DNA of 64,000 nt from Brachycybe producta (GCA_036925085.1 JAUPFP010000003.1:2967001-3031000); one strand, 5' to 3'; positions 45,176 to 56,849 are shown, counted from the stretch's first letter. The notes: a model not told the origin generated them from the sequence alone. A program made the numbers and translations.

Positions 45176-45363
45176 CCCAACCAATACATTTACTATTCTA
45201 GTTTCTAACAAACTTTCAAAATATATTATGAAAGTTGCGTCTAAAAAAAATGGAAGTTCTACATTTAAAAAATAAAACATACAAAATGAAATATGATTTT
45301 TCAAAATGGGCCCATTTAATAGTTCAAAAAATGCAGACACAAACACACACATATAAAAAACGA

Positions 45364-45376
45364 GCGCCCTCTGGTG
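45364..45376 (-). promoter_or_regulatory. CTCF-like motif, best match in the window
   Basis: gcgccctctggtg is the complement of CACCAGAGGGCGC, the canonical CTCF core known from vertebrates and conserved in many bilaterians. Unique sequence surrounds it. Confidence 0.45.
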
Positions 45377-45544
45377 AGTATATTATAATAGCCATTTAAA
45401 AAAACCATAGAGAGAAATTCTCATATCTTTATAACCCTTTTTTTTATGAAAAGCAGTTAGTTTTGCAAACCTCAGCCCAACTATAAATGGCTATATAGGC
45501 CCCCCATTTACATCCCCTCTCTTTTCTGTGTTCTCCGCATCTCA

Positions 45545-46045
45545 CTTCCGGTTTCTCCTCTCTTTTCCCCCCTCCTCCCAACATTTTCGTGGTTATTCAT
45601 CATTAACAGCAGTAACATTGCATTTCCGGTTTAAGCAACGGACTTTGCAAAGCCACTGAGTTTCCCACAACCGGATATGATTTCCATGAATGCTGATAAC
45701 AAAACAGCTTCTTTCTTCTTTTTTTTTGGGGGGAAAATGGGGTGGGAGGAGGATGGAGGAGGCTACATTATTCCTCCCTCCATCCCATTTACCCCTTACT
45801 TTTACACATCTTCTCCCCTTAATATTTCTTATGAGTCTCTCTCTCTATTCAGAGGCCTATGAAAGATTGCGGCTTTTAATGGTGTTAACGCCATCCTAAT
45901 CATCATTAGCATGAAATAGACATTTTTCATAGACACATCACGTGATGATGATGATGATGATGGCAACTGACCACGCTAACAGTGATTGCCTTAATCTAAG
46001 GGGCAACACATAAAGGAGCAAAGTGTTGCTGCCACATCAAACTAT
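45545..46045. other. Non-repetitive island, possible regulatory region
   Basis: gttattcatcattaacagca near 45595, tgcaaagccactgag, tgaatgctgataac and aatcatcattagcatg near 45898. A short gatgatgat run precedes ggcaactgaccacgctaaca. No coding frame is convincing. Confidence 0.3.
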
Positions 46046-46049
46046 TTGA

Positions 46050-46575
46050 TAACTTGGAGGCTCGGATTTTTATGCAATATCAAGTGCATGTTTCTCAATC
46101 TGTGGGCGGCACAGAGCCGTCTTTAAGTCTTTTGTGGTCCCTGGCACAAGATTTATTTGAGGCCCCCCCCAACCATGCTTTACTTATTTGTAAGGCATGG
46201 TTGGGGGCCTCAAAACGAGCCAGTGTTCTATATATAAAAAGTATTCATAATTCCATAATTTCCATTGTATGAATTGGAACAGGACTTTTATGAATAGGCC
46301 TATTTTTTTTTAAATTAGTAAAATGTTTTTGATGTCTCGGATAAATTGAAATTAAAGATTTAAAAATACAAAAAATAGTGACAATTAACTGACTGAGAGG
46401 TCCTAGTTTAGACAGAGGCCCTGCGCCAGGGCCCCCTATTAAGATGGCACTGTGTGGGCCAATTGTGAAGTAACAATTCTCGTTTAGATCAACAAACAAA
46501 ACATCTGATTAGAGGCTAGAAGTCTAGTTGATTACTGATAGTAACCAGACGTCTTATAGCCTCTAACCAGACTTT
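46050..46575. mobile_element. Family C MITE with a nested palindromic insert
   Basis: ggaggctcggatttttatgc at the left and a right half with attagaggctagaagtct and agcctctaaccag. About 46110-46455 is foreign: cacagagccgtctttaag at its left mirrors ttaagatggcactgtg at its right. It holds an inner hairpin, aaccatgctttac/gtaaggcatggtt. Confidence 0.72.
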
Positions 46576-46845
46576 TTGATTAGAAAAAACTTGAAAGGTA
46601 GCTCAATTACTTAAAAGATAATACGGGTTCATGTTGATATTTTTCAAAAATATTTTAAACTGACATAAAAAAAAAAGTTTATTTTGAAAGATATCTTATA
46701 TGAAATTATAAACTTAATTGATTGAGTTACCCTTCTAGTTTCTAAAAACACATTGAAACTTCTCTTTATTTTGCTCTTCAGAAAGATAGAATAACCAAAG
46801 AGTTTGAAAGACGCGTTTACAGTTTAAAACCCACCTTAACACGTA
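46575..46845. mobile_element. Family A MITE
   Basis: gaaaggtagctcaattactt at the left and attgagttacccttctagtt at the right. The outer arm contains cagaaagatagaataaccaa. Confidence 0.78.
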
Positions 46846-46851
46846 AAAACT

Positions 46852-47385
46852 AGAGGTGGGACGAATCCTAAATTTTCTCGAATCCGAATCCTAAAAGGTT
46901 CTCGAATCCGAATCCTAAAAGGTTCTCGAATCCGAATCCTAAAAGGTTCTCGAATCCGAATCCTAAAAGGTTCTCGAATCCGAATCCTAAAAGGTTCTCG
47001 AATCTCTCGAATCCTTCATATAAGAATCCTATATTATTCATTAAGAAGATACAAATAAATGAAATAATATTAAATATTAAATTATTAATAATAATAAACC
47101 AAGTGTGGCTTCACTCAGGGTCAGGCCACAAGGGGATCCATTGGTGATCCGGATACCAACCGAAATTGCAACAATCGCCGGGTTTTTTTGTTAGTGAACA
47201 CTTCTATTGGACGTCAATTGGAGTTAAAACTAATTTTACCAAAGTTTTTAACAGTTTTTTTTTAAAGGTTAGGATTCGAAAGATGAAAAAAAGCGGCTAA
47301 GATTCGAGTTTTCGAATCTCGAATATTTTTTCAATATTCGCGGGATTTGCGAGAGGATTCGAATGTCTCATACCCTCCTTAATCA
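46852..47385 (-). repeat. Family D element with a 24-bp expansion
   Basis: Reverse orientation. gaatccgaatcctaaaaggt with tctc repeats five to six times at 46875-47000, where other copies have one or two. The remainder matches the family core. Confidence 0.85.
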
Positions 47386-47929
47386 TCCGAATACAGCCCC
47401 AAAATACAAATCGACATCCTAGAGACTAGAACACGTAATCTGTGTGATGATTATTCTTTTTTTTCTGAAGTTAAAATCTGTTTGTACAAAATATTCACAC
47501 GAACAAAACACAAAATTCAAAAGTGATTTTTATCCGAATAATATAATAGAAGTCACACATAATAACCGAATATATGGTTACATTTTATTTTGCTATCTTT
47601 TTCGTTATCTGTCTCTCTCTTTGCCTTTAAGATTAGAGGGCCCTATGTATATAAATGGCACCCAAAAGAAAAAAAAATGGAGGGAGAGAGAGAGAGAAAT
47701 GGTCCCTTTCAACCAATAGAATGTATTGTGTCTAAGGATGGACATTCGATATGATTTTTTACCGGTTTTTTTTGCCTTTTTCTCCCCTCTTCCCACCTCC
47801 ACCATTCATCTCTTTGATGCAAAAGCTTCTTCTTTTAAGACAGATATAAAAGTGATGGCCAACATGTGGCCCAATTTAACAAGAGCTAAAAACTGGATAT
47901 TAAAGTCAAAAATTTGAAGAAGAAAAAAA

Positions 47930-49345
47930 AACGGCTAAAGAAAACAAAAAGCTAAATTTAAGACACATTTTCGTAAAAGTTCTGAACTTACTTGCTGAAG
48001 AGTGAACTAAACAAAAGTGCTAAACTAATAAAGAGCCCTAATTGGACAAATGTTAAGCTAATAAAGAATGAAGTCACATAAATGCTAAAATGTAGACACT
48101 ATAGCTAAACTAATGAAGAATGAAACTGAATTAAGTGCTAAAATGGACAGGATTTTAATTGATAAAGAATAAAACTAAAATAAAGGCAGCTAAAGTGAAA
48201 ACTTTGTGTTCAATATTTTGTCTTTTACCTCATATCAAGTTTAGCTCTTATCTATTTTCCATGTCCATGTTCCATAGACTTATTGTTGTCCAGTTTACCT
48301 GTTGTCCAAGCTTACTTGTTGCCCAATTTACCAGTTCTTGACCAGTTTAGCTCTTTTCCAATTCACATCTTGTCCAGTTTTAGCATTTTTTTAAAAGATT
48401 AGTTATTATTCTAAACTGGATGTCTTATACAGTTTAGCTTTTTTTCAGTTTAATCAGTGTAGAATTTAGCTCTTTTTTAGTTTAGCTCTTGTCCACTTTA
48501 GTTTTTGTTTAAATTAGCTTATTTTTCAGTTTAGCTTTTTTTAAGTTTAGTTCTTAATCTAAACTGGATGTCTTATACAATTTAGCTCTTTTTTCACTTT
48601 AATTTTTGTGTAGTTTAGCTTTTTTTCGTTTTAATCAGTGTAGAATTTAGCTCTTTTTTAGTTTAGCTCTTGTCCACTTTAGTTTTTGTTTAAATTAGCT
48701 TATTTTTCAGTTTAGCTTTTTTTAAGTTTAGTTCTTAATCTAAACTGGATGTCTTATACAATTTAGCTCTTTTTTCACTTTAATTTTTGTGTAGTTTAGC
48801 TTTTTTTCGTTTTAATCAGTGTAGAATTTAGCTCTTTTTTATTTTAGTTCTTGTCCACTTTAGTTTTTGTTTAAATTAGCTTATTTTTCAGTTTAGTTCT
48901 TTTTAAGTTTAGTTATTATTCAGCTTATTTGTCAGTTTAGCTTTTTTAAGTTTAGTTCTTATTCTAAACTAGATGTCTTATACAGTTTAGCTCTTTTTTC
49001 ACTTTCATTAGTGTAGAATTTAGCTCTTTTTTAGCGCAGCTCTTTGTCCACTTTATCTGTGGGCACTTTAGCTTGTCAGTTTAGCTGTTGTCTAGCTTAG
49101 TTTTTGTGTAGTTTAGCTTATTTTTTATTTTACTTCTTGTCCACTTTAGTTTTTGTCGAGTTTGGCTAATTTTTCAGTTTAGCTGTCGTCCAGCTTAGTT
49201 CATGTCCAATTTATTTCTTATCTTAGTTTACTTCTTGTCCAGTTTAGCTTTTTTTCCAGTTTAGCCCTTTTTTTTTCATTTTACTGCTTATCCAATTTAC
49301 TGCTTTGTCCAGTTTTTAGTTTCTTTTTAGCTCGTGTCCAGAATT
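47930..49345 (-). repeat. Long minisatellite of CAGTTTAGCTCTTGTCCA words
   Basis: About 1.4 kb of agtttagct, cttgtcca and ttaatttttgtg words. Inside it, a block of about 180 bp (aagtttagttcttaatctaa, actggatgtcttatac onward) is duplicated near 48533 and 48713. The complementary words form the array at 56345-56840. Confidence 0.85.
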
Positions 49346-49553
49346 TCACATAATTCTATTCAAGTGCCACGTGTTCCTTTCGAATAATTACTAAACTGGC
49401 CCAGATATCTAAAAAAGTTGATCACAGCCAAAAATGTTAGCCGATAGAATCAGAGAAATATTCCTATTGTATTGTGTTGTATATTGAGCTCTTTTGTGGT
49501 TTCTATTCAGAGGAACCACCAAAAACGATACCCGTGTTTTCTTGTGTGTTTAA

Positions 49554-49613
49554 CCCCCCCCCCCCCCCCCCCCCCCCTCTATATATATATATTTGATATT
49601 TGGGGGGGGGGGG
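49554..49613. repeat. C24 ... G12 homopolymer pair
   Basis: 24 consecutive C (49554-49577), a short TA-rich spacer, then 12 consecutive G (49602-49613), making a strong hairpin of pure G:C. Further C or G runs occur near 9499, 27487, 36437 and 62611. Confidence 0.9.
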
Positions 49614-50119
49614 TGAAAGAGGGGGGTCCTCTCTCTTTTATATACAAATCTAACACATTTGCGATCAAATATACATAAAATCGTATTGAATGACCACACC
49701 ATTTATTAAAATTCATCATTTTTCAAAAATAAAAATAAAAATCCACCCTCAAAACGACCCCCACCAGATTCAAATAAGCAGAAGTAATGACTTCACATTT
49801 AGAAAACACATTTAAAACCAAAAATAATCTCACTTTCTCTTTCTATTGGTTATTCATAAAAATACATTATAATGGTCACTGGTCAAAGTAGAAAAATCAG
49901 TTACTGTGAAAAGTAACTGGTCAATTTATGAAAAAAACAAACAAACACCGGATTTCAGTTGTAAATCAGCACATTGTCTAGAAATTTTTAAGGCAATGTC
50001 TGAACAAATGTTTATATTAATAAACTAATTAGAATAATAAACTTAAAGTGGCTGAATAGATATTCAATTTGATTTTGTTCACCACTATACGGCGCCACTG
50101 CAGTGGCTAGACTTTTTTT

Positions 50120-50240
50120 TTTTTTTTTTGGTAAAATTTGGTTGCAAAAACGTCAAGCGAATGTTTTTTTCAGAAACAACATTATGAAAACAATTCAAAT
50201 TGTTTTCAAAACTAGAATGGTAAAAGATTATTTTAAAAGT
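50120..50240 (-). repeat. Dispersed repeat, inverted copy of 41815-41965
   Basis: caaaaacgtcaagcgaatgt, acattatgaaaacaattcaa and ttttcaaaactagaatggta are complementary to the earlier copy. Confidence 0.65.
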
Positions 50241-50480
50241 TTTTTCAATGGTTAATATCTTAAAAAGTAAACGATATTATAGTTCAGTTTGAAAAATGAC
50301 TCGTTTTTTCGGTTTTTCTATATCGATATTTCATGAAAATATTATTTTCGCCTTTTTCAAACTGTGATAAAAAGTTTATTTTGAAAGATATCATCATGAA
50401 AAAAACTTTTAGCATTATCGCCAACTATTCTAGTTTCTAAAACACTTCTAGTTTTTTGTTATTTTTCTCTCCAGAAAAAG
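50195..50480. repeat. Family A-related MITE, diverged
   Basis: aaaactagaatggtaaaaga at the left and ccaactattctagtttctaa at the right. The centre has two sets of inner arms. Confidence 0.6.
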
Positions 50481-50999
50481 CCGCATTCTAAAAATGCGAT
50501 GCTTTAAAAGTTGAGCTTTTAAATCTTTCTATGACTCATTACATTGAAAAAGTATTTCATTTTAAGTTTAGCTTTATTTTAAGCAATGTTTTTTTAAAAA
50601 AATACTGTATAGTAACCAAATTTCGGAAAAATCTGATTTGTTGCCGAAAAAAACGTAATAACGATGGTTCCTCCCTTCAAATTCCAGAAAAAGAATTTTT
50701 GAGTTATTTCCACACAAAATTGGATGTAAAAATATTCACGGATGAACGAAATATGGAAGTTATGAATAATATTATTACTTTCACCGTGTAAAATGGTCAC
50801 ATTTGCCGATGTTGTCGTCGTCATCATCATCATCATCACCGGACATTGTCCACTGATGACCACAACGTTATCGCATAAAAAGCGATGATGAATAAAGATG
50901 GATGAAAATTCATAAAAAGAGAATAATATTTTATGCAGAAATTGCATATAAAAATCATCAAAGTGAAAAATAAGTCATTCTGCAAAATGACTAGTGAAA

Positions 51000-51500
51000 T
51001 CTAGATTTCACCCCTTCTAGTTTTTTGTTAGGTTATTTTCAAACTAACATAAAAAGCTTATTTTGAAAGATATCAAACATGAAAATACCCTTAAGTCATT
51101 ACAGGAGAAACTATAAAGTGTTTTAGAAACTAGAAGGGTTATAGCTTGAATGACTTAAGGGTATTTTCATGTTTAATATCTTTCAAAATAAGCTTTTTTT
51201 AGTCAGTTTAAAAAATGGTCCAACTTTTAAGTTATAAAATGTTTATTTTGAAAGATATCAACATGAAAAATACCCTGAAGTGATTGAGCTACCCTTCTAG
51301 TTTCTAAAATACTTTTCAAGCTCGAAGAGCTAAATTAAGAAAAAATTGAAATTGTTTTAAAAACTAGAAGGGTAGAGATCAATCTTTTATGGCTATTTTC
51401 ATACTCTTCTAGTTTCTAAAACATTTTCTAGTTTCTCTTTTGTTCCTGAAAAAAACAAAATAATTAGTGGTTCGAGAGACGCCTTTTCACTTTAAAACCA
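51000..51500. repeat. Cluster of three family A copies
   Basis: Arms near 51015-51105, a complete palindrome 51113-51325 (ttagaaactagaagggttat to gagctacccttctagtttct), and a short copy near 51350-51450. Confidence 0.8.
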
Positions 51501-51514
51501 CCTTAAGAAAAACT

Positions 51515-52500
51515 TAAAATGTGTTTTAAATACTAGAAGGGTAAGAGCTCAATCGCGTAAGGGTCCTTTTAATGTTGATATAGTTCAAAATAAAACTTTT
51601 TATACATACACTTAAAATATCGTCTGTTTAAAGTTGTCATTTTGTATCACAAAAATTCTTTGAAAAATCTCCGCAAAGAGCGCTAGTATCGTTTTTCTCT
51701 TGAGCCCATAGACCCGATGTTAAAGAAAAAATGTTTAATTTTTAAAATTACACAGTTGCGACGGCAATATGTTTATTTTTCATATTTAAAGTTGTCCAAT
51801 TTTAATGGTTCAAAGTGCAATGTACACCTTAAATATATGCTGATCGAGTGATAGAATGACAAAAAATTGGTAAGTGCGGTTCTATTTTTAAAAAACTATT
51901 TCAAAATCGCGTATTTTTAACTCTTTATGTTAAACTCCATTGAGTACGCGCGCTCATAAGCAAAAAAAACATCCATTAAAATGTTGGTAAAAAATACCTA
52001 AAAAATAATTTTAAAAAACCACAATTAAACCACAGTGAAGCCAACACATTGGCGCACGTGCTGAATTTTTTTCTGGTTTTTTAAAATTATTTTTAGGTAT
52101 TTTTACGAGCATTTTAATGAACGTTTTTTGCTTAAGAGCGCGTACTCAATGGAGTTTAACATAAGAGTTAGAAATTCTCGATTTTGAAATATGTTTTTTA
52201 AAAATAGAAGCACACTTTCCAATTTTTTGTCATTATATCACTTGATCAGCATATATTTAAAGTGCACATTGTACTTTGAACCATCAAAATTGGACAACTT
52301 TAAACATGAAAAATAAACATATTGCCGCCGCGACTGCTGTGTATTTTAAAAATTAAACGTTTTTTCTTTAACATTGGATCTATGGACTCAATAAAAAAAC
52401 GATGCTAGCGCTCTTTGTGAAGAATTTTCGAAGTAATTTTGTGATGTAGCCTTTGAAGTGATTGAGCTACCCTTCTAGTTTCTAAAAACACATTAAAAAA
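51515..52500. repeat. Family A MITE split by a family F element
   Basis: The left part 51515-51635 (ttttaaatactagaagggta, then aaaatatcgtctg) and the right part 52453-52500 (aagtgattgagctacccttc) are halves of one copy. Confidence 0.78.
51636..52452. mobile_element. Family F long palindromic element, whole
   Basis: About 817 bp with near-complementary halves: tgaaaaatctccgcaaagag, cgtttttctcttgagcccat and tgtccaattttaatggttca on the left, mirrored on the right up to ctctttgtgaagaattttcg. Two flanks of family A show where it landed. No protein frame. Confidence 0.88.
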
Positions 52501-52599
52501 TTTTTTTTTTCAAATTACTTTTAAATTAATTTTTTTCTCATAAAATATAATCATTTTGATTGAATATGTTTAGATATAAATAAATATATATATTTTAAT

Positions 52600-52835
52600 A
52601 TCGCTAACATTGCAAAGTGACGTGTACGCGCATAATTAGCATAATCTGTCACGTCCTCTGCATTAATTACTAATCTCTTGTTAGTCATCAACTGGAGGAA
52701 ATTAATCAAGTGAAGAGATGGTTTTATCGGAGTTTAGTAAGCGAAAAACCGGAAATTCATCGCCTCGCCACATTAATCTCTCTTTCCATTCATTCGATGT
52801 GTGTGTGTTTATACATAATATGCAAATTAAAACAC
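52600..52835. other. Non-repetitive island, possible regulatory region
   Basis: gcgcataattagcataatct, ctgcattaattactaatctc and ATGCAAAT at 52820, with little low complexity. No exon or splice support. Confidence 0.3.
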
Positions 52836-53064
52836 ATTAGAATAATGAACATCAGCAAAAACAACAAAAAAAAAACAGCTAAAACACAAAACAGCTAAAA
52901 TACAATTTTCCTATCAAAGCTTTTATTGAAAAGAAAAAATCACAAAATTCAAAAAGCTTTCTTGAATTTCAAATCAATATTGAATTTATTGTCACAACAA
53001 TTTCAGGAGACGAGAAAAATTTATTCAAAATTTGACAAAAACGATTGGCTTGGCTTTCATTTAA

Positions 53065-53880
53065 ATTGGTTCCGAAATCTAGAACACAAAACCTTCTAAA
53101 AGTGGTTAATTTGCAACCAAAGCCTTAACAAAGTAGTTAATTTCAAACTAAAGCCTTTAGAAGGTGGTTAATTTGCAACAAAATACCCAAAAAACCTTCA
53201 AAACGTAATTAATTTGCAACTAAAGTTTTCAAAAGTGGTTAATTTGAACTCAAAATCTTTAAAAAGGTCGTTAATTTGCAATAAAAACCATCAAAATGTG
53301 TTTAAAGTTACAATCAACGCCTTTAAAAGGTGGTTAATTTCCAATAAAAACCATAAAAATGTTTTTAAAGTTAAATCAGAGCCTTTCTTTAATAGGTGGT
53401 TAAGTTTAAATGAAATACCCAAACCCGTCAAAAGGTGGTTAATTGGCAACCAAGGCCTTTAAAGGTGGTTAATTTGCAAACAAGGCCTTTAAAGGTGGTT
53501 AATTTGCAAACAAGGCCTTTAAAGGTGGTTAATTTGCAAACAAGGCCTTTAAAGGTGGTTAATTTGCAAACAAGGCCTTTAAAAGGTGGTTAATTTGCAA
53601 ACAAGGCCTTTAAAAGGTGGTTAATTTGCAAACAAGGCCTTTAAAAGGTGGTTAATTTGCAAACGAGGCCTTTAAAAGGTGGTTAATTTGCAAACGAGGC
53701 CTTCAAAAGGTGGTTAAAGTTACAATGAAAGCCTTCAATAGGTGGTTAAGTCTTAACCAAAGGTTTCAAAAAGTGGTGATTTTTGCCAAAAAAAAAAAGG
53801 ACCAAAGCCTTCAGAAGGTGGTTCATTTGAAACCAAAACCTTCAAAAGGTGTTTGAGTTGCAAACAAATTTTAGTTGCAA
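53065..53880 (+). repeat. 30-31-bp tandem array (GGTGGTTAATTTGCAAACAA)
   Basis: Degenerate copies from about 53080, then nine near-identical units at 53460-53705 (aaaggtggttaatttgcaaa, caaggccttt), degenerate again to 53880. Confidence 0.9.
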
Positions 53881-54589
53881 CCAAAAAAACACAACCAAAT
53901 TTGATTTACAAACTTGACCCGAGTTTGGTTAAAAAGTAGACTATCAATTTATTTATTTAAAAAAAAAAACCCTACACCTGATACAACAACATCGCCACCT
54001 AGTATTAAATTACTAAAATGTTATAAAACTTATTTAAAATTTCTCCATAGCAACCCGTTTATGAGTACTTGAAAGCTTTAATCGCATTTTCTACTCAAAT
54101 TCAAAAGAAGATTGGAGGGGGGGAGGGGGAGGAGGGTATGGCCCCTCCCCCCCCCCTTTATTAGTATGCAAATTAGCTAAATGACAAAGCGAGATCTAGT
54201 GTTACTTATGGGTGGCACATTTTTTTACTCTCTCTCTCTCTCTCATTCTTTCTTTCAAAAATAACCCATCTCCAAAGCAACTGATACACAAATTATACAA
54301 TATACACACACATACTAAGGGGGAGAGGGGGTTTAAGGGGGGAAAAAGGTTCAATTTCCATTTAAATAGATCATATTAATGACTAGAAGAGTCAAAATAA
54401 GAAGAAGAGAAGAAAAAAAGAGCTTCTTTGTGGATGTGATCATAAGAATTTCAAAGATAATCATCATTATAATGCTTATTTTATATCAATAGTTGTTTTT
54501 TTGTTCAAATGACACGGTAGCCATTATTATACAGAATGTATCAAAAATTATAAAAGTATTTCCCTTCTAATTCAAGTGTCACTTTATTG

Positions 54590-54775
54590 CCTTGTTTCCA
54601 CTGGAGTTAAAATTTGAACTTAGTTTGCAGATTTCAACTGATGAAAAATTGAACAAACGTGGCCCTTTTGCCTAGGATAGTGAATGGGCGGAAGGGCCTT
54701 GTTTGTTCTATTTTTCACCAGTTGAAATCTGCAAACAAGTTCAAATTTGAACCCCAGTGAAAACAAGGCATTAAA
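54590..54775. mobile_element. Palindromic MITE
   Basis: gccttgtttccactggagtt with tttgcagatttcaactgatg at the left is mirrored by accagttgaaatctgcaaac and cagtgaaaacaaggc at the right. Arms are about 75 bp. Confidence 0.82.
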
Positions 54776-54779
54776 AACT

Positions 54780-55175
54780 TTTTTTTTTAAAAAAAGACAA
54801 CAAAAGTGCAACATGAATTCGAGACAAAAATACAACAAAAACGCTAGAAAAGCCATGTTTTCAAAAACAAAAACAAAACTGAAACAACTGTCAGCAGTAT
54901 ACTCAAGACAAAACCACAACAAATTTGTGACACAAAACACAAACAAATTTGGGTTTTGTTTTTTGTTTCTCTAGCTGTCCTTTACGTAAACTACGCAACT
55001 GTTCTGTTGTTGTTTTAATACTAAATGTCCACAACTGCACAGACTAGCGTTAGCAAAATTGTTGCGTATTACAGAGACAAAACAAAAACATTTTCATGTT
55101 TACCGATTTAAGCCGGGGACATGTAATTGTTTGTGAAATTACAGTGTGTTTTGTCAGCTTGATGGGGATGCGTTC
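54780..55175. mobile_element. Family I MITE
   Basis: acatgaattcgagacaaaaa, aaaccacaacaaatttgtga, ctgtcctttacgtaaactac and ttttgtcagcttgatgggga. Confidence 0.78.
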
Positions 55176-55189
55176 TAATCCACAAAGCC

Positions 55190-55612
55190 CACTGGGCCCA
55201 TGAAGTCTACAAACCCACTTGCCCCCATGAAGTACACAAGGCCCATGAAGAAAAAATCTCACTGGACCAATGAAGTCCACAAAGCTCATTTGGCCCATGA
55301 GTTACACAAAGACCACATATGGCCAATAGTCTACAAACCTCACTTGGCCAATAAAGTCCACAAACCTCACTTGGCCAATAAAGTCCACAAACCTCACTTG
55401 GCCAATAAAGTCCACAAACCTCACTTGGCCAATAAAGTACACAAACCTCACTTGGCCCATAAGGTACATAAAGCCCACATAACCCATGAAGTCCACAAAG
55501 CTCTCTCTTGGCAAATAAAGTCCACAAAGCTCACTTGGACCATTAGGTACACAAAGCCCACTAGGCCAATGAAGTCCACAAAGCCCACCGAGGCCCACGT
55601 GGGCCTCTACTT
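55190..55612 (+). repeat. 27-bp tandem array (AAGTCCACAAACCTCACTTGG)
   Basis: aagtccacaaacctcacttg plus gccaata repeats exactly about four times at 55340-55445, with variants on both sides. As 27 is a multiple of three, frames on both strands stay open (KVHKPHLAN repeat); no gene is implied. Confidence 0.9.
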
Positions 55613-55659
55613 TTGAAACAGCTCTTTTCTCTCTAATAAAAGGGGATGAAAATTGTGTA

Positions 55660-55835
55660 TTTCTTGAGCTCAATCTCTAGAGAGATATGGATTCTATTCC
55701 GTTTTCTCCCATTTGCATATTTAGATCGCTAATTGTTATGCAAAACTAATTTGCTGTGGCAACTTCACTTCGTTGTTGGCATAGTAATTTTAATTTATGA
55801 AATAAGAGACGGTTCCTCTCTCATTTAAAATGGGA
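55660..55835. other. Non-repetitive island with octamer word
   Basis: ATTTGCAT at 55711, then tcgctaattgttatgcaaaa, ctaatttgctgtggcaactt and gttggcatagtaattttaat. No coding support. Confidence 0.32.
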
Positions 55836-56267
55836 TCTTATACTTAAAAGTAGAAAAAAAAGGTGCAGATAGAAATAAAGATTTAAGGTCGTGTTTCTTC
55901 CAAAATGGAAATTTCATAAATACAAAAATATCCCCCCCCCCACCGCCCTCCATAAAGAAAAAAAAACTTCAAAGATAAATTAGTAACTAATTTTAATTAG
56001 AATTTGTGTAAAAGATCATCTTATTTTTTTACATTTAAAAACAAAAACAATTATTTATAATGCAGAGAAATATCGGTAAAAAAAAAATTCCGTCAACAGA
56101 AACAGAAAATAAGATTCATGAAGAAGAAGAAATAAATTGGTTGAAATTGAATCAAAGAGTTCAAGTTTTTAGAAATAAAATAATTATTAACTAAGAATGC
56201 CATAAATTTAAAATATATTTAAAAACAAACAGGAGTAGAAATTATAATTAAGTTGCATGTTATTCGC

Positions 56268-56281
56268 AATAGATGGCGTAA
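56268..56281 (+). promoter_or_regulatory. CTCF-like core motif
   Basis: caatagatggcgta shares the extended CAATAGATGGCG form. Confidence 0.28.
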
Positions 56282-56344
56282 CCATCTTCAGTAAACCAAA
56301 AACAAGAAAAAGTTCCGAGATATCAATAATAAGTAAGGGTAGGT

Positions 56345-56840
56345 AGACTCAATAAAAAAAAGCTAAATTGTACAACAGCTAAATGACAAGAACTAAATTG
56401 TATAAGAGCTGAAATGGATAATAACAAAACTAGACAGGACCACAAGAGCTAAAAATAAAAACACAAAAACTAAACTGGATCTGAAGTAAATTAGAAAAGA
56501 GCTAAATGACACAAGAACTAAACTGGGAAAAAAAGCTAAATGACACAAGAACTAAACTGGACAAGAGCTAAATGACTGAAGTACCAACTGGACAAGAACT
56601 AAACTGGAAAAAAGGCTAAATGACACAAGAGCTGAACTGGACAAGAGCTAAATGACTGAAGTACCAACTGGACAAGAACTAAACTGGAAAAAAAGCTAAA
56701 TAACTGAAGTACCAACTGGACAAGAACTAAACTGGAAAAAAAGCTAAATGACAAGAGCTGAACTGGACAAAAAATAAACTTGACAGGAGCTCAGCAGAAC
56801 AAAAGCTAAACTGGAAAGACGCTGAACGTGATTGGAACTG
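56345..56840 (+). repeat. Minisatellite of GCTAAACTGGACAAGA words
   Basis: agctaaatgac, aagaactaaactgga and gaagtaccaactggacaaga recur about twenty times. It is the reverse complement of the words at 47930-49345. Confidence 0.87.
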
Positions 56841-56849
56841 AATTGGACA

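Noticed and set aside
44745-45275. 176-codon frame with FALTFTLCYIA repeats
   Set aside because: Explained by the 33-bp tandem array; a second frame is equally open. Kept as a finding, not called a gene.
53460-53705. Regularly spaced 30-bp repeats resembling a CRISPR array
   Set aside because: The repeats are head to tail with no unique spacers, in an animal genome. It is a minisatellite.
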